Assembly (NCBI GenBank): GCA_963575645.1
Contig: OY754469.1
Coordinates: 45,590,753 to 45,654,752, forward strand
DNA from: Xanthostigma xanthostigma
Lineage: Eukaryota > Arthropoda > Insecta > Raphidioptera > Raphidiidae
Length of the DNA: 64,000 nt
Direction: 5' to 3'
In this document: in pieces, positions 9,617 to 21,312 of the stretch
Layout of the letters: each line of letters begins with the position of its first letter
Numbering within the stretch: the first letter of the stretch is position 1
The notes under the pieces: model-generated
What the model was told of the DNA's origin: nothing
Database searches by the model: none
Seen by the model: the letters and a program-made list of their open reading frames with translations, nothing else
Position numbers and translations under genes: made by a program

Positions 9617-12600
9617 CTGAAATTAAATATTGTGTTTAATAAAGTATTTCATATTGACGCAACTAAGAAAAATAAAGCTACAGACCGACGACTATCGGCC
9701 TAGCATCAATTCGTATTTCCAATTTTCCAGTCATAACTTTTAATTAGTGATGTGCCGGATCGTTAAAAATGTATATCCGCGGATACAGATCTGAATACGG
9801 ATATTTGGTTTCAAGTTCCGCGGATACGGATCTTAACTTTCTTAGAGTACGCGGCGGTAAATATTGCACATCGACCTTTGGAAAGAGACTATCTGTTATG
9901 GGAAAAAGTTATTGACCTCTTTAAGTGTTAACTCTCATAACAGATTGTCTCTTTCCAAAGATCGATGTGTAATATCTCATTATAAAGATATTTTTTTAGT
10001 ACCTTTGAGTTATGTACTATTGGTATGGTACTCACTACGATAAATGTTTGCAATATAAAGGTGCCAAATACGATTTTAAAAAATAAAAAATAATCTGAAT
10101 GGAATTTAACAGTTTTTCATTATTACCTAATCACATATATATATAAAATTTCATCTATGAATTGAAAATTAATAAGGTAAAAGGTCCGCCAAAAACTAAC
10201 GGATATGGATCTTTCTTCTCCGTCGGATATCCGCGGATAGCACATCACTACTTTTAATAGCAATATGAAACTACAGATTAAAATGATAAGCTTACTGAAT
10301 CACTTACCTCTACTCTGTAGCCAGCAGGTGAAGACAAGCCCAGCTCCTTCAATGTAACAGCAACGTCCGATGGCGTTCCATCGGTTCTTCTATTGACAAA
10401 CGCCACAGCGTATGAAAAGTAATTTTGATCAACTGGCGTGATTGGCCTTGACCAAATTTCAATTCCTTTGTGCTGGAATAGAATGCAGCACGATTACCAA
10501 TTTATTAACATACAGTAGAACGCCGATTATCCGAACGCCGATTAACCGAATCGCCAATTATCCGAATCGGTCTTAAGCGTAATATAAAAAATTAAAACCA
10601 AGTAATTTTTCAATAAAAACAAGTTTTGTGGGGACGCAAGAATACAAAAATGCAAGTGACAATTGCCGTGTAGACGCTACAATATGGTATCAGCACACGC
10701 CGAAGTTGGAACTCGCTGGAGTCCAAATATATTTCAACTGTTATGGTTGAAAGCTAGAGGCAAGACATTACATGTCCGATTATCCGAATCGACCCCGGCC
10801 CCAATTAATTCGGATAATCGGCGTTCTACTGTAATATGGAAATATTTTTTTAATAATTTGAGAACCGTTTATTTTCAAACTTAACAATTTTATTGATACG
10901 TGATACAGTCAGTTGTGTTCTCAAAAATCACTGCGTTATAACAATTCGTATAATAAAAAAAAGATGTTCCTCAATTTGTGGGCAAACAACAAAATTTTTA
11001 AACATATTTTACCATTTGAACCCACAAGTGGGGAATGGTACTAGTTTAGGTCAAAAATTTTACAATATCTTTCCGTTTTGATGCCCCCGAATCCAAAAAA
11101 CATATTTTTGAAACAACTCTGTGCGTCTGTTAGTCTGTGAACACGATACAGGTCAAAAAGATGAGCGGATTGAAACCAAATTTTGGGAGGATGTTTGGTA
11201 TGCAAATATGAAGAGCCCTATTGTTTTTGGAGAAAACCGGCGCATGCGCAGAAGAGATATATGCTATAGCGGTGTTTTTAATGGTATACTTTTCATAACG
11301 GCTTATTATTCTATTTAATTTTTCAAGAAAGTTTCGTTAAAAAATGTTTTTTCTAAACTTTATAGTTTCGGAAATATTTTGAAAATAAAAAAAAATCAGC
11401 CGGTCTTTTGTTCTATGGATCTGTCAGAAATAAACTAGTTCGGCATGCTTTGATTAATTTTTACATGACGTGGAACATATTATGTAGGTAACCATGGCAA
11501 CGAGTAGCAAATATCATATTGAATACTAGCCATTACCCGCGTCACCTCACACGATATCAGTAATTTTATTTTCTTTATTATAATCAAATGCCAACATTTT
11601 TGAAGTTGGAATGGTCCCGTCGCCCAATTGGCTGGAATTTTTTCTAATGAATAAAACCCTTATAAAAATTATTACATTAACAAATTAAAAAAAAACAATT
11701 GAATACCTACCTTATAAATTCGTCGACCTTGAATTCCAAGAGGATCTTGATCCACAGCAATGATTTTCTTATTCTGTAAAATCGCTTTGTACTCTAGTCG
11801 TATAGTTCGAAGGTCAACAGACATAAGCAACGGTGCAGCCAATATTGCCCATAAAGCAAACTGGGTTTTACTTTGTTCGTAACTTAAACCAAAATTACCA
11901 ATAATTAACTGAAAATAGAAAAAAAATGAAAAATTATCTATTTGCCCAACTATAAACTTGTAAGGATTCCAACACAAAGTATGAAATATTGTATAGCCTA
12001 CTTTTAACGTAAATTTGAACCTTGAAAAGAAGAGATGAGGGACTGTTTCATTCTAAAAATGTTTTTAGAATTTAGTAATTAGGTACAATATCAATCTCAC
12101 CATATCTGGATCATTCCAGTGGCCGGGTCCAGCATTTGGAACAATAACATCTTGATTATTACCGTAATAATCGACAATGCTTTCTACGCTAGCCCAAGAG
12201 TCTTGAATATCGTCATAATTTCTCCACATATTGCAATTATCTATAATAGACGAGAAATTCGGTTGCATTCCGGCGTAGATCTGATAAACGGGCCAACTGC
12301 AGGAGTAAATCATCGGCCTTCCTGTTCTGTTTAGATGAAATCCGAACTCCGGATATCCTTTGTCCATTTCTGAAGGATGCGAGTAGCAGCCGTCTAGCTT
12401 CACGTAATCTACGTCCCACGATGCAAACGTTTCCGCGTCTGTTTGCAAATAGCCAAGAACTCCTGGATAACCGGCACAAGTATAATTGCCGAAGTCTTCA
12501 TAAATTCCAAACTTCAATCCTTTTGAATGAACCTTTAATAGATGAGCTATATTATTAAAAGACGTCTGTTCGTTTTCGCCGTTGAAAAAGGAGTTCATAA

Positions 12601-15600
12601 GAAATTAAAGTCATTGATGAAGGAAATATAACCATTGATCGACGTATCAACAACATTACGCTGGATAAATAAAATTTTCAACTAACTTTTTAAAGTTAGC
12701 TTGAATTCATGTTTCAGTCTAGATTTAGCTTTTCTTCAGTCAATTGATCATTAAAAAGCTCTGAAAAATTAGTCGAAAAGTTTATTTGTTTAAGGAGGTT
12801 GAGCCGTTTTACGAAGATAATGAAAAAAATCTGAAATAAAGTTTTTGACGTGATAACGTCTTATAAATTGATGAAACACCAGCTGCACGCACGAAAAAGT
12901 GTAACGCCGTAACGTTCCGCCTGACCCTGTATAAGCGATCGGCCCAAGTTTGACAGCTACTAAAATTTAGGTTATGTATTATTAAATATGATATTCGAGC
13001 GGAATACGTTATCACGTAAAACTATCGTCCGTAAACCGACTTTACAGACAACCAATTTTTTTTAATAGATTTTTTTATGACAAAATTTTCTGTAAAAAAT
13101 CCAAAATCATTAGGAGATTTATAAAGTTAAAAATTAAAAAAAAACTTTTACATGTAGTCTTATGGAAAATATGTCAACTTAGCATGCAAACGGTACATTT
13201 TAATATTTTGCAAATAACCCAATAATGTCAGCAGTTCCGAAAACTAACTATATAAAGCATTGATGTCTTACGCATATTTTAATATTTTTTCCAATTTAAT
13301 TAGGAGACTTTTAATCAATAAAAAAAATTATTAAACCTTAGCACTTTTCTTTTATTCTTAACAATTTTAACTGAATTTTCAACTTTTTAATGGTTTAATT
13401 TTAATTTTTATTACTTCTAATTTCTTTTTTTAATTATTCACTGCAGAAAATATGTAAAATACAGATATTTACATAAATTTAGATTTTCTAACTTAACTTT
13501 GTACAAAAAATTCAAAAGTTAGTCCATTAAGTAAAATACTGAAATAATTAATATTAAAAAAAAACTATTTATGCCTTTATGACAATATAATTTATTGGTA
13601 TCATCGACTTATAACCTTCTGTAAAAATTTATTATGGAAAAGTTCCCATTTAAAATTCGACTTACTTTTGATTGGGACTGTAATGTAACGCATCAACCTC
13701 CTTAATAATAAAATCAGATGTCAACAAAGAATTGAATACTTATTACGTTAGTATTGATGATAACGAAAATACTCACATAATCGGCCAAATCCTTCATTCC
13801 GAATGGAAACCTGAATTTGTCGGGCTGTAAAGTACCATCGCGTCCTCTTTCTTTTTCCAACCAACAGTCGTCGACGTTGATATACTCATATCCAAGAGCA
13901 GAATAGCCTTCCGACACAAGCAAGTCCGCCATTGTACGAAATAATCTATCGCTATAAAAAAAATTGTAAATAATATTAGTATCAATATTGTAATCTGTGC
14001 TAATATTATAAAGCGGTAAAATTTGGATGTAGGAGGCAATCTCATTCGATTTCAATTTTTTTTACAATCCGCGCCACAGATCTCCAAGGTTTGGAAGTTA
14101 GTCACAAACAGCGTCGCAAAGGCACATATTAGAGCCGTTGTGACTCCCACCACCTCCCAGCTACCTGTATGGAACGTGCGCTCGTCAGTGATTGGCCCTG
14201 ATCGCCCGTTGCCTTTGTCACTTGTCGTTTTCCTGCAATAAAGTACAGTCGAGTACGCTATTGTCAAGTTGTTATTGTTATTTTAGTTCTGTTGAGTTGC
14301 GAGTTTGTAGTTTTTCAACAGACTGTACAAGCGCAAGCCCGCATTCACATCTAACTTCCGAGCCTTTTAGATTCGTAGCGCATATTATACCAATATTTCG
14401 AATGGACATTCAGGATGGACTTAGGCTACTTATATATTATCGCGTTAAAATAAAAGCGCTTTTCGTGGAGGCTAATTTTTCAACGTAAGTCGACGAAAAA
14501 CGGTGACAATCTGCAAAAAGCGACCGGACCGGGCCGCTATAGTTTCTAATAATTTAAAGCATGCATTTGGTTTCGAAATAAATAGATTAAAGAGATTCAG
14601 TGGGTAGGTGTAGTAAGAACGCAAAATAATTGGATTTGTCAATTGAATTCAGAAAACTTATTGTACAATGTACATTGACGAATAGAGTTTCGAATTTTAC
14701 ATACTTCAACTTGCTGCAATTACCAAATATTTTATATTGTAACTAGCGGCCCTGTACGTGCTTCGCTACGTATAAAGTGAAATAATAAAACAATTTAATT
14801 GGAACATCTATCTATCTATCTATCTATTTTATTAATTGCTAGCTATTTTAAAATATACATGGGCGTATATGTGTGTATGTCGAGCACTCCGGCTGCGCCG
14901 TCGTGCTCGAAAAAAAATAGCGTAAAGTATTCGTGGATAACTGGTCTTTAAAACACTTGCTCTATTTCGAGCACTCCGGCTGCGCCGTCGTGCCGAGCAG
15001 TTTAAAACGATATTCAGTTTTTTTACATCCTCGATCTAGATATATGGTTATTAAGTTCGTTGTGCCATCTATTGAATATTCACTCAATCCAGTCAACAGG
15101 TATCGCTATCTTATATGGTTGTTAAGTTCGTTGCGCCATCTATTGAATATTCACTCAATCCAGTCAACAGGATCGCCATCTTATATGGTTGTATTATGAC
15201 TGTCAAGGAATAGACAAATAATTTGCAATAAAATAATATTGCGACTATAAATTGAAATGTAAGCTATCCTATCTTTCAAGTTGGGTCGAATTGCACACGG
15301 TGTGCAAATCAAAGTAAAAATCGGTTCAGTAGTTTAGGAGTTCATCGCGGACAAACATGTGACACGTAATTTTTATATATAAAGATTATAAGCTCTTTGA
15401 ATCGGGTTAGAGTTGTCCAGAATTGAATAATCCGGAAGAAGATTAACTTAACAAATGCTTAAAACCTGTATTATTATCATACGAGCACTATATTATTTAG
15501 TCATATGTGACGATCGATAACAAGCGGAAGTCAGAGACGTGTTACGCTAAAAAACAAAGATAATGCGTTGCAGAAACAAAATAACAACAATAATAATGTG

Positions 15601-18600
15601 TTGTAGAAATTATAAACAATGAAAGCAAACGGGCTGGTGTTTTTTCGCTTTGAAGCTGCGAGTAAACACATTATGTAAATATTATTGAATATATTTTACA
15701 AGTATTATAATAGCTTCTTTACTGATGAATAAATGTCTTGTCTTTTTTATAGTTTATAAACAAAGACACTACAGTCATTTCTTATTTTCGTCATAACATT
15801 GATTTGCGTTACAAGTTTGTCTTTTGTCTTTTAAGGCTTATATTTTGCTTAACTAATCCTGATTGTTGCATATTCTCACGGTAAACGTACATACATCTAA
15901 ATCACAAAATCAACAATCATTCTTGGAAAAGTTATTATTATTGTTGTTGTTACTTTGGACTGTTGCTCCCCCTTCTTACGAAATTAATGTCGCGCAGTTA
16001 AGACAAAAAATCGTTTTTGGTTGTTGTGTTCCCTCCACTAAAATAGCTATAGCAATCGTGTAACCCCTCAGGGGAAACATTGGAATGTAGTTAGCATTCC
16101 AATGTTTTATGGGAATTAGCACTCCCAAGGAACCCGAGCTCTTACCAGTCGGTTTGTGTATGCCGGCTGGAAGATTTTTTATACACACCTTGGGACTTAG
16201 GGTAGACATCGGAGGAATATCCTTAAGGAAGGTAAAATAGGAGGATGACATAGAGAAGACATTGAAATATAGTTGCAATCGCAGTTTTTTTCCAATGTTT
16301 TATGGACCATAGCGAGCCCATGTACTCGAGCTCGCACTAGTCGATTGGCTATGTTGGCTGGCAGATTTTCTAATACACAAATTACCTCAGCTGACTAGCC
16401 TTTATAATCTACACCAGAGGCGGGCAAATCTTTTGATCGCCGGGCCACATAGCTGATGAAAATTTGACCGCGGGCCACAAATTTGCAGAGCAAAAAAAAG
16501 GTCCTCACTTTCTATTTTCGCATTTGGAGAGCAAAAAAAAAAGTTCCTTACGTCCTTTTTTCGTCTGTTCTGGCCCTTGCTATTTCTTTACTATTTTTAT
16601 AAATTTATAAAATGCTTCGAGGGCCGGACAAAATTGTGCTGCGGTTCGGATTCGGCCCGCGGGCCGCCATTTGTCCAGGCCTGATCTACACTATCTACCA
16701 TTCGTACAATTTACTAAACATTTGATATTATTATAATTTTTAAAATGCACGTCAAACCAATAATTACCAAAATACGGTCTCGCGAAGGGGTCGCGGGGTG
16801 CAATCTATGTCGTTGCACTCGACTGGGTTGCCTGAATTTATGTCGATTCGTTTTCACACTATGTTGTCAAATATACCAGTTACTAAATTACGAGTAGATG
16901 TTTTTGCAGAAAATGAAAGTCCTTTTAATAGCTTTAAAAATTATGCGCTTTTTAATTTATATATTTTTAATACTTCACTGTCATGCAAGATTAATTAATT
17001 ATTAGTGTGTTTACCTATTATATCATAGGATGTACTATTTGGCAGATATTATTGACGTTGGTTGGATGGCGGAATTTAGGGATCAGATCACGGAACACGC
17101 TCCTAAGTGACTAAGTCTCGTGAAATATATAATTGGACCATTTTAAGTATTATATTTAAAACATTGACAAAAATAATGAAATTGATTATTTAATAATCTA
17201 AATTTAAGGAGGTTGATGCGTTACAGTCCCAATCAAAAGTAAGTCGAATTTTAAACGGGAACTTTTCCATAATAAATTTTTACAAAAGGTTATAAGTCGA
17301 TGACACCAATAAATTATTGTCATAAAGGCATAAATAAATATATTTTTTTAATATTAATTATTTATTTCAGTATTTTACTTAATGGACTAGCTTTTGAATT
17401 TTTTGTACAAAGTTAGGTTAAAACAAATAAATTTATGTAAATATCTGTATTTTACATACTTTTTGCAGTAAATAATTAAAAAAAGAAATTAGAAGTAATA
17501 AAAACTAAAATTAAATCATTAAAAAGTTGAAAATTCAGTTAAAATTGTCAAGAATAAAAGTCCATAATCGAAAAGTGCTAAGGTTTAATAATTTTTTTTT
17601 ATTGATTAAAAGTCTCCTAATTAAATTGGAAAAAATATTAAAATATGCGTAAAACATCGATGCTAGGTAGTTTTCGGAACTGCTGATATTATTTGGTTAT
17701 TTGCAAAAAATTAAAATGTACCGTTTGCATGCTAGGTTGGCATATTTTCCATAAGACTACATGTAAAAGTTTTTTTAATTTTTTAACTTTATAAATCTCC
17801 TAATGATTTTGGATTTTTTACAGAAAATGTTGTCATAAAAAACCTATTAAAAAAACTTTATTTCAGATTTTTTTCATTATCTTCGTAATACGGCTCAACC
17901 TCCATAATCCTTTAGAAAGATATAAAAATTAAAACGTGATCGTATAGCGACACTAATAGTTTGCGGCTTAGATTAGATTTATATGGGGTGATAAGACACT
18001 TGATATCTCACAAACACTACGACCTATAAGATCTTTTGTGAATCCTCTAATGGTATTATTCCCAGTCGGGTAGAATGCTTTTTATGAACCTTATTACCTT
18101 ACTGGGAGCTGCTCTCCTAACTCCTTTGGAAAAGGCTTGTTAAGATATAGCAGCCTTTTGGAAAACACTGCTTCACATTCACATACGATGTGTTCAGCAG
18201 TTTCTTTTGCTTCTTTACAGAAGCGACAGTTATCATCTTGGGCTTTACCCATTTTTGAGAGATGGTATCTCAGAGGGTCCTGTCAGTATTCTCAGTTCTG
18301 CGTTACTGAGCATAAGGAGTTCTTTAGTTTGCGGATAGTGCATAATACTAACAGAAAAGTGTTGACTACAGGTTTATTGATAAAATGCATGTCGAATATT
18401 GAAATCATAAAACAGTAAACATTGGGATGTTCCATGCGTAAGAATCTACCAGTCAAATCGACCCAAACCGTCTGGTGCGTGAGCTCGAGTTCCTGGGAAT
18501 GCCAATTCCCATAAAACATTGGAATGCTAACTGCATTCCATTGTTTTCCCTGAGGGAGTGGGGTTTTAAATTCGCGTAATTATATCTACAATTTATTTGC

Positions 18601-18885
18601 CACGACGCGTGTGGATAAGTCGGCTGGCCAAATCGAATATATGAAAGGGTGGATAGAGATAGTAGATTATAGACAAATTGGATTGTTAAATAATTACCTG
18701 ATACAGTTTTCCGGATCATTTCTGCAATCGGTGTTGCACCGGAATCTCTCCCAAGCGAGCCAACCCATCGGAGGCGTTCGGGCCAAACCATTTTCCAACG
18801 AAGATACGTTCACAGCTACAATCGCAATTATTAACAGACACCATGATGAAACAGACATCGTAGTTCTATTACATTCGTTCGACAC
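9530..18885 (-). CDS. NAGA: alpha-N-acetylgalactosaminidase / alpha-galactosidase (GH27), six exons
   Basis: Exons on the minus strand: 18885-18698, 13951-13777, 12532-12101, 11908-11711, 10472-10308 and 9616-9530. All introns are GT-AG and phases agree (2,0,0,0,0), giving 415 codons including stop. The enzyme should hydrolyse terminal alpha-linked GalNAc or galactose from glycoproteins and glycolipids in the lysosome or gut lumen. A hydrophobic signal peptide follows the second Met ([16 protein letters not shown]), so that Met at 18858 is the likelier start. The mature protein begins near [21 protein letters not shown]27 landmarks: YINVDDCW (exon 2), nucleophile Asp in YVKLDGC and acid/base Asp in [13 protein letters not shown] (exon 3), then the C-terminal beta domain. 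CSWPVY carries the Ser typical of NAGA, where alpha-galactosidase A has Glu. The family is usually 400-440 residues, so the model is near complete. Introns 1 and 2 are full of transposons. Confidence 0.93.
9745..10250. mobile_element. hAT-like element, perfect 8-bp duplication
   Basis: TAGTGATGTGCCGGATC ... GATAGCACATCACTA, flanked on both sides by CTTTTAAT. TAGTGATG-type termini are typical of hAT MITEs. Interior holds a second inverted repeat at 9867-9972 (CTTTGGAAAGAGACTATCTG). Located in intron 5 of the GH27 gene. Confidence 0.88.
10513..10831. mobile_element. pogo/Tigger-like MITE
   Basis: CAGTAGAACGCCGATTATCC ... GGATAATCGGCGTTCTACTG flanked by TA. These ends are characteristic of pogo-group Tc1/mariner elements. 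In intron 4 of the GH27 gene; the rest of that intron (10832-11710) shows no other element. Confidence 0.85.
11488..11501. promoter_or_regulatory. X-box-like palindrome (RFX consensus)
   Basis: GTAACCATGGCAAC matches the RFX-factor X-box pattern GTNRCC-N2-RGNAAC. It lies in intron 4 of the GH27 gene far from any promoter I can place, so function is unsupported. Confidence 0.3.
12101..12532 (-). CDS. NAGA: active-site exon 3 of the GH27 gene
   Basis: This 144-codon exon starts [15 protein letters not shown] after an AG acceptor and ends WNDPDM before GTGAG. It holds the catalytic nucleophile (D in YVKLDGC), the substrate-specificity loop (CSWPVY) and the acid/base Asp (NMWRNYDD). An apparent Met upstream of the acceptor is intronic, because the acceptor fits both splice phase and family alignment. 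Confidence 0.93.
12794..13701 (+). mobile_element. TTAA-flanked element Z, copy 1
   Basis: GGAGGTTGAGCCGTTTTACG ... GTAACGCATCAACCTCC between two TTAA tetranucleotides, as for piggyBac-like or other TTAA-specific transposons. No coding capacity. Carries MITE M2 copy 2. In intron 2 of the GH27 gene. Confidence 0.7.
12837..13065 (-). mobile_element. MITE family M2, copy 2
   Basis: Reverse copy in intron 2 of the GH27 gene, nested in the TTAA-flanked element at 12794. The sister element at 17208 lacks it. Confidence 0.88.
14063..14389 (-). mobile_element. MITE family M1, copy 2
   Basis: Reverse-oriented copy, in intron 1 of the GH27 gene about 110 bp upstream of exon 2. The left terminus is diverged (ATCCGCGCCACAGATCT). 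Confidence 0.8.
14400..14547 (+). mobile_element. Helitron 3'-end fragment
   Basis: Contains TTAAAATAAAAGCGCTTTTC and ends GACCGGACCGGGCCGCTATAG. The inverse copy at 28976-29115 ends in a proper CTAG. Diverged and truncated at the 5' side. Confidence 0.5.
14743..15385 (-). mobile_element. non-autonomous Helitron B
   Basis: On the minus strand it starts TCTTTATATATAAAAATTAC after a host A and ends CAGGGCCGCTAG before a host T. A hairpin (TACGT-AGCGAAGC-ACGTA) ends 13 nt before the terminus. Interior has a 70-bp tandem duplication (15041-15190) and two copies of GCACTCCGGCTGCGCCGTCG. In intron 1 of the GH27 gene. Confidence 0.75.
15041..15190. repeat. tandem duplication, 70-71 bp unit
   Basis: Two copies containing GCCATCTATTGAATATTCAC and CAATCCAGTCAACAGG, plus the start of a third, inside Helitron B. 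Confidence 0.9.
16058..16702 (+). repeat. interspersed repeat family X, copy 2 (split by hAT)
   Basis: ACCCCTCAGGGGAAACATTG ... GGCAGATTTTCTAATACAC ... TTATAATCTACACTATCTACC. The hAT-like element 16415-16683 interrupts it near the 3' end. Confidence 0.55.
16415..16683. mobile_element. hAT-like MITE (CAGRGGYGGGCAAATC type), copy 1
   Basis: CAGAGGCGGGCAAATCTTTT ... GGCCGCCATTTGTCCAGGCCTG, flanked by perfect ATCTACAC on both sides. Related copy at 25078. Confidence 0.88.
17208..17903 (-). mobile_element. TTAA-flanked element Z, copy 2
   Basis: Inverted relative to copy 1 and without the MITE. Flanked by TTAA on the left and ATAA on the right. In intron 1 of the GH27 gene. Confidence 0.7.
18094..18279 (-). 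pseudogene. C-terminal zinc-knuckle fragment of an R1/jockey-type LINE
   Basis: The minus-strand frame reads [16 protein letters not shown], then [18 protein letters not shown], and stops at TAA. The Cys-x2-Cys-x7-8-His-x4-Cys finger after an 'LTGH-PLR-HL' region is typical of the ORF2 C-terminus of R1/LOA/jockey-type LINEs. Just upstream the ILTG part is in another frame, so a small deletion separates it. The fragment lies in intron 1 of the GH27 gene. Confidence 0.7.
18480..18690 (-). repeat. interspersed repeat family X, copy 3
   Basis: Reverse copy: CCATAAAACATTGGAATGCT near one end and GGATAGAGATAGTAGATTAT at the other. It abuts exon 1 of the GH27 gene, its tail lying about 8 bp inside intron 1. 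Confidence 0.55.
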
Positions 18886-19029
18886 AAACTAGGTTGCTAC
18901 CTGTAACAAGAAAGCATTTCGTTAATATCAACACACTTGCAATATGCCCCGCATAACTATTTACAAATAGTCCCCACACTCTTCATCTCAAATCTGTTCC
19001 TTTCGCCTGAAAACGGTTACAGCTCTCCT

Positions 19030-19709
19030 CAGTGCCGGATTAAGACTCCTTGATGTCCTAAGCATTTCTTGCTTATGGGCCCCAACTCTAATATGTTCAG
19101 TTTATAAAAAAAATCAAATGGATAGAAAACAGTTAAAAAGGAGAGATTTTTAGGAAAAACATTGAATTTTACAATCAATGCTCTCATTGAAAATTTGGCT
19201 GTCTAGAAAATCAGACCTTAGGCATTTTTATACAATTAATAGAAAAAAAGTTTCGAAACTTTAAAATTAAAAATACTGAACCCTTAAGAAATGTTTTTTT
19301 TCGTTTTCATTTTCAAAAATAAATTATTTATTTTTAAATTTTATACTTCTAAAGACTACCAGTATAGATCAAATTTTTGAGAACATGACAAAAAGAAAAA
19401 AAAATTGGTTGTCTGTAAAGTCGGTTTACGGACGATAGTTTACGTGATAACGTATTCCGCTCGAATATCATATTTAATAATCACGCACAGGGTCAGGTGG
19501 AACGCTAGGAACGTTACACTTTTTCGTGCATGCAGCCGGTGTTTCATCTTTGTATATTGACGTGATTCATCAATTTATAAGACATTATCACGTCAAAAAA
19601 TTGTTGACACGGTTTAGTGAGGTACTTTTCATTTTTGAGTGGTGCTTCTTGGTGCCCCCTGAGACGTGATGCCCATTGCTTAATTTGCTTATAGGTTAAT
19701 CCGACACTA
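19030..19709. mobile_element. hAT-like element carrying a nested MITE
   Basis: CAGTGCCGGATTAAGAC ... GGTTAATCCGACACTA, flanked by perfect GCTCTCCT on both sides. MITE M2 copy 3 lies inside at 19400-19597. Confidence 0.88.
19400..19597 (+). mobile_element. MITE family M2, copy 3
   Basis: TTGGTTGTCTGTAAAGTCGG ... GACATTATCACGTC, nested in a hAT-like element (19030-19709). A short internal TTGATAT-type insertion separates the two ends. Confidence 0.85.
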
Positions 19710-19746
19710 GCTCTCCTGACGCTATTTTTAAAACGAAAGTGTTCGG

Positions 19747-19906
19747 GTAAAGGCCAAATGAAGGACCAAGAATTGCACTACAATTTCTATACAGGCGAAT
19801 TTTTGAAAAAGATTACGTAATTCATACAATTTTATTTAAGTTCTTCCAGATTTTTCTTCAAATTGTAGTGTGATTCTTGTTTCTTTCATTTGGCGTTTGG
19901 GTTTGT
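19747..19906. repeat. inverted-repeat element
   Basis: CCAAATGAAGGACCAAGAAT ... GCACTACAATTT is complementary to AAATTGTAGTGTG ... TTTCATTTGG. Probably a small MITE; duplication not identified. Confidence 0.5.
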
Positions 19907-19966
19907 GAAGTCGTATTGTAACTGGAAATTGTTTACAAATAGGTACTGCATGATTATGCTGCCCTA

Positions 19967-20194
19967 AAAAGGCAAAGGGCAGTAAGTGACATTTGTTGAA
20001 AAATGAGTTCATACTGAAACCAACAACAGCAGTAAGTGCTGCAGCAATAATTTTATTGTCTTAAAAAATGTTTCCCCCATGTTTTGATTTCCATAATCTA
20101 AAATTCTGAACGGTCAATACATTTTTAGTAAATCTTGATTTACTCAAATTCATAAGTTGGTCACTTACTGCCTTTTGCCTTTTTACGGCAGTAT
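19967..20194. repeat. inverted-repeat element (MITE-like)
   Basis: ATGCTGCCCTAAAAAGGCAA and its imperfect complement TTGCCTTTTTACGGCAGTAT, with inner GGCAGTAAGTGAC / GTCACTTACTGCC. Non-coding. Confidence 0.6.
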
Positions 20195-20561
20195 GGTGTT
20201 TCTATAAACGCGATTTAATCATTTAGGAGGGCAGCCCGTCTGCGCTCGAGCCAAGACAGAGGTCTCATCCGACAATATCGCAAACAGATCTGCACACAAA
20301 AACGATTTGTTTATAACCGACGTTAACGCAATCGAAGTCGCTGACAAAAGCTCATTTTATGAAAGGACTCTTCAAGCAATGATGCAAATAACTACACGCA
20401 AAAATGCTCTTACCCACACAAAGGGAAAGGCTACTTCTGTCAACTGTTGTTCGTTTTCATAAAACAAGAACTGGTTCATCAAAAACTAAATAGCGTTCTG
20501 CACAATCAAATGGGAGCATATTTTATAGGTGGGTCTAGCATAGGCGCCGACTGTTCGAGCA

Positions 20562-20880
20562 CCCGTAAGATTTTTGAAGTGAAAACTTCTTTAGCGGCGC
20601 TGTACACTTTTTTTGTAATGGATAAAAAATGTTAAACTCGCGTCAGGAAAAGTAAGAACTGGGTGAGACTCTTAAAGTGATAGTAATTGCCAGATACTTT
20701 TTATACAACGTTAGACATCTAGCGTTGAAATATCGTACATAAAAATGCAATCTATGATACAAACCATTTTATTTACAAGTTTTGTCAACAAATAAACAAT
20801 GCTTCTACATGCTAAAATTAAGACGTTAATATTCAAGTTTTTACTTCTGCCGGCACTCCCGGAGTGCAACCCGTCTTTTT
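20562..20880 (+). repeat. interspersed repeat W, copy 2
   Basis: Second copy of the repeat at 7333, about 60 bp longer in its middle. Contains a palindromic CACTCCCGGAGTG. Confidence 0.75.
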
Positions 20881-20979
20881 TTTGTATGGATGCCGATTTA
20901 CTAGTGCCCAGCAACACAATTAAACAGCGCGCCTCGAAATTAGAGCCCACGATGCTGCAGGACAAAATTGCCGGTATGC

Positions 20980-21304
20980 CAGGGGTTGACAACCTGCGGC
21001 TCTTTTGATGTAAAGTTGCGGCTCCCAGTTCCATACGCAAAACATAATTATTTTATTATATAAACCCTTAAAAATCGTCCAATCGATCCATGATTGAGTA
21101 CCATGTCTATCTCTCAGTCATTTCCACTCGCGTCTCACTCGCACCGCCCCCGTCGCGACGTGTCGTCCTCGGATTTATATATTATACTTATTTAAGCAAA
21201 TACTATAATACTGAAACGAAAATGTTTAGCGGCTTTTTAAAAACTGAGAAATTTTGTAAATTGTAACTTTTGGATCTTCCATCTCAAAAGGTTGCCGACC
21301 CCTG
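20980..21304. mobile_element. hAT-like MITE, perfect 8-bp duplication
   Basis: CAGGGGTTGACAACCTGCGG ... AAAGGTTGCCGACCCCTG, flanked on both sides by CGGTATGC. 325 bp, non-coding. Confidence 0.9.
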
Positions 21305-21312
21305 CGGTATGC

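Noticed and set aside
12237..12479. 80-codon minus-strand frame overlapping GH27 exon 3
   Set aside because: Out-of-frame shadow of the real exon.
14811..14827. CTAT microsatellite as a LINE tail
   Set aside because: It lies within Helitron B and there is no LINE coding sequence next to it.
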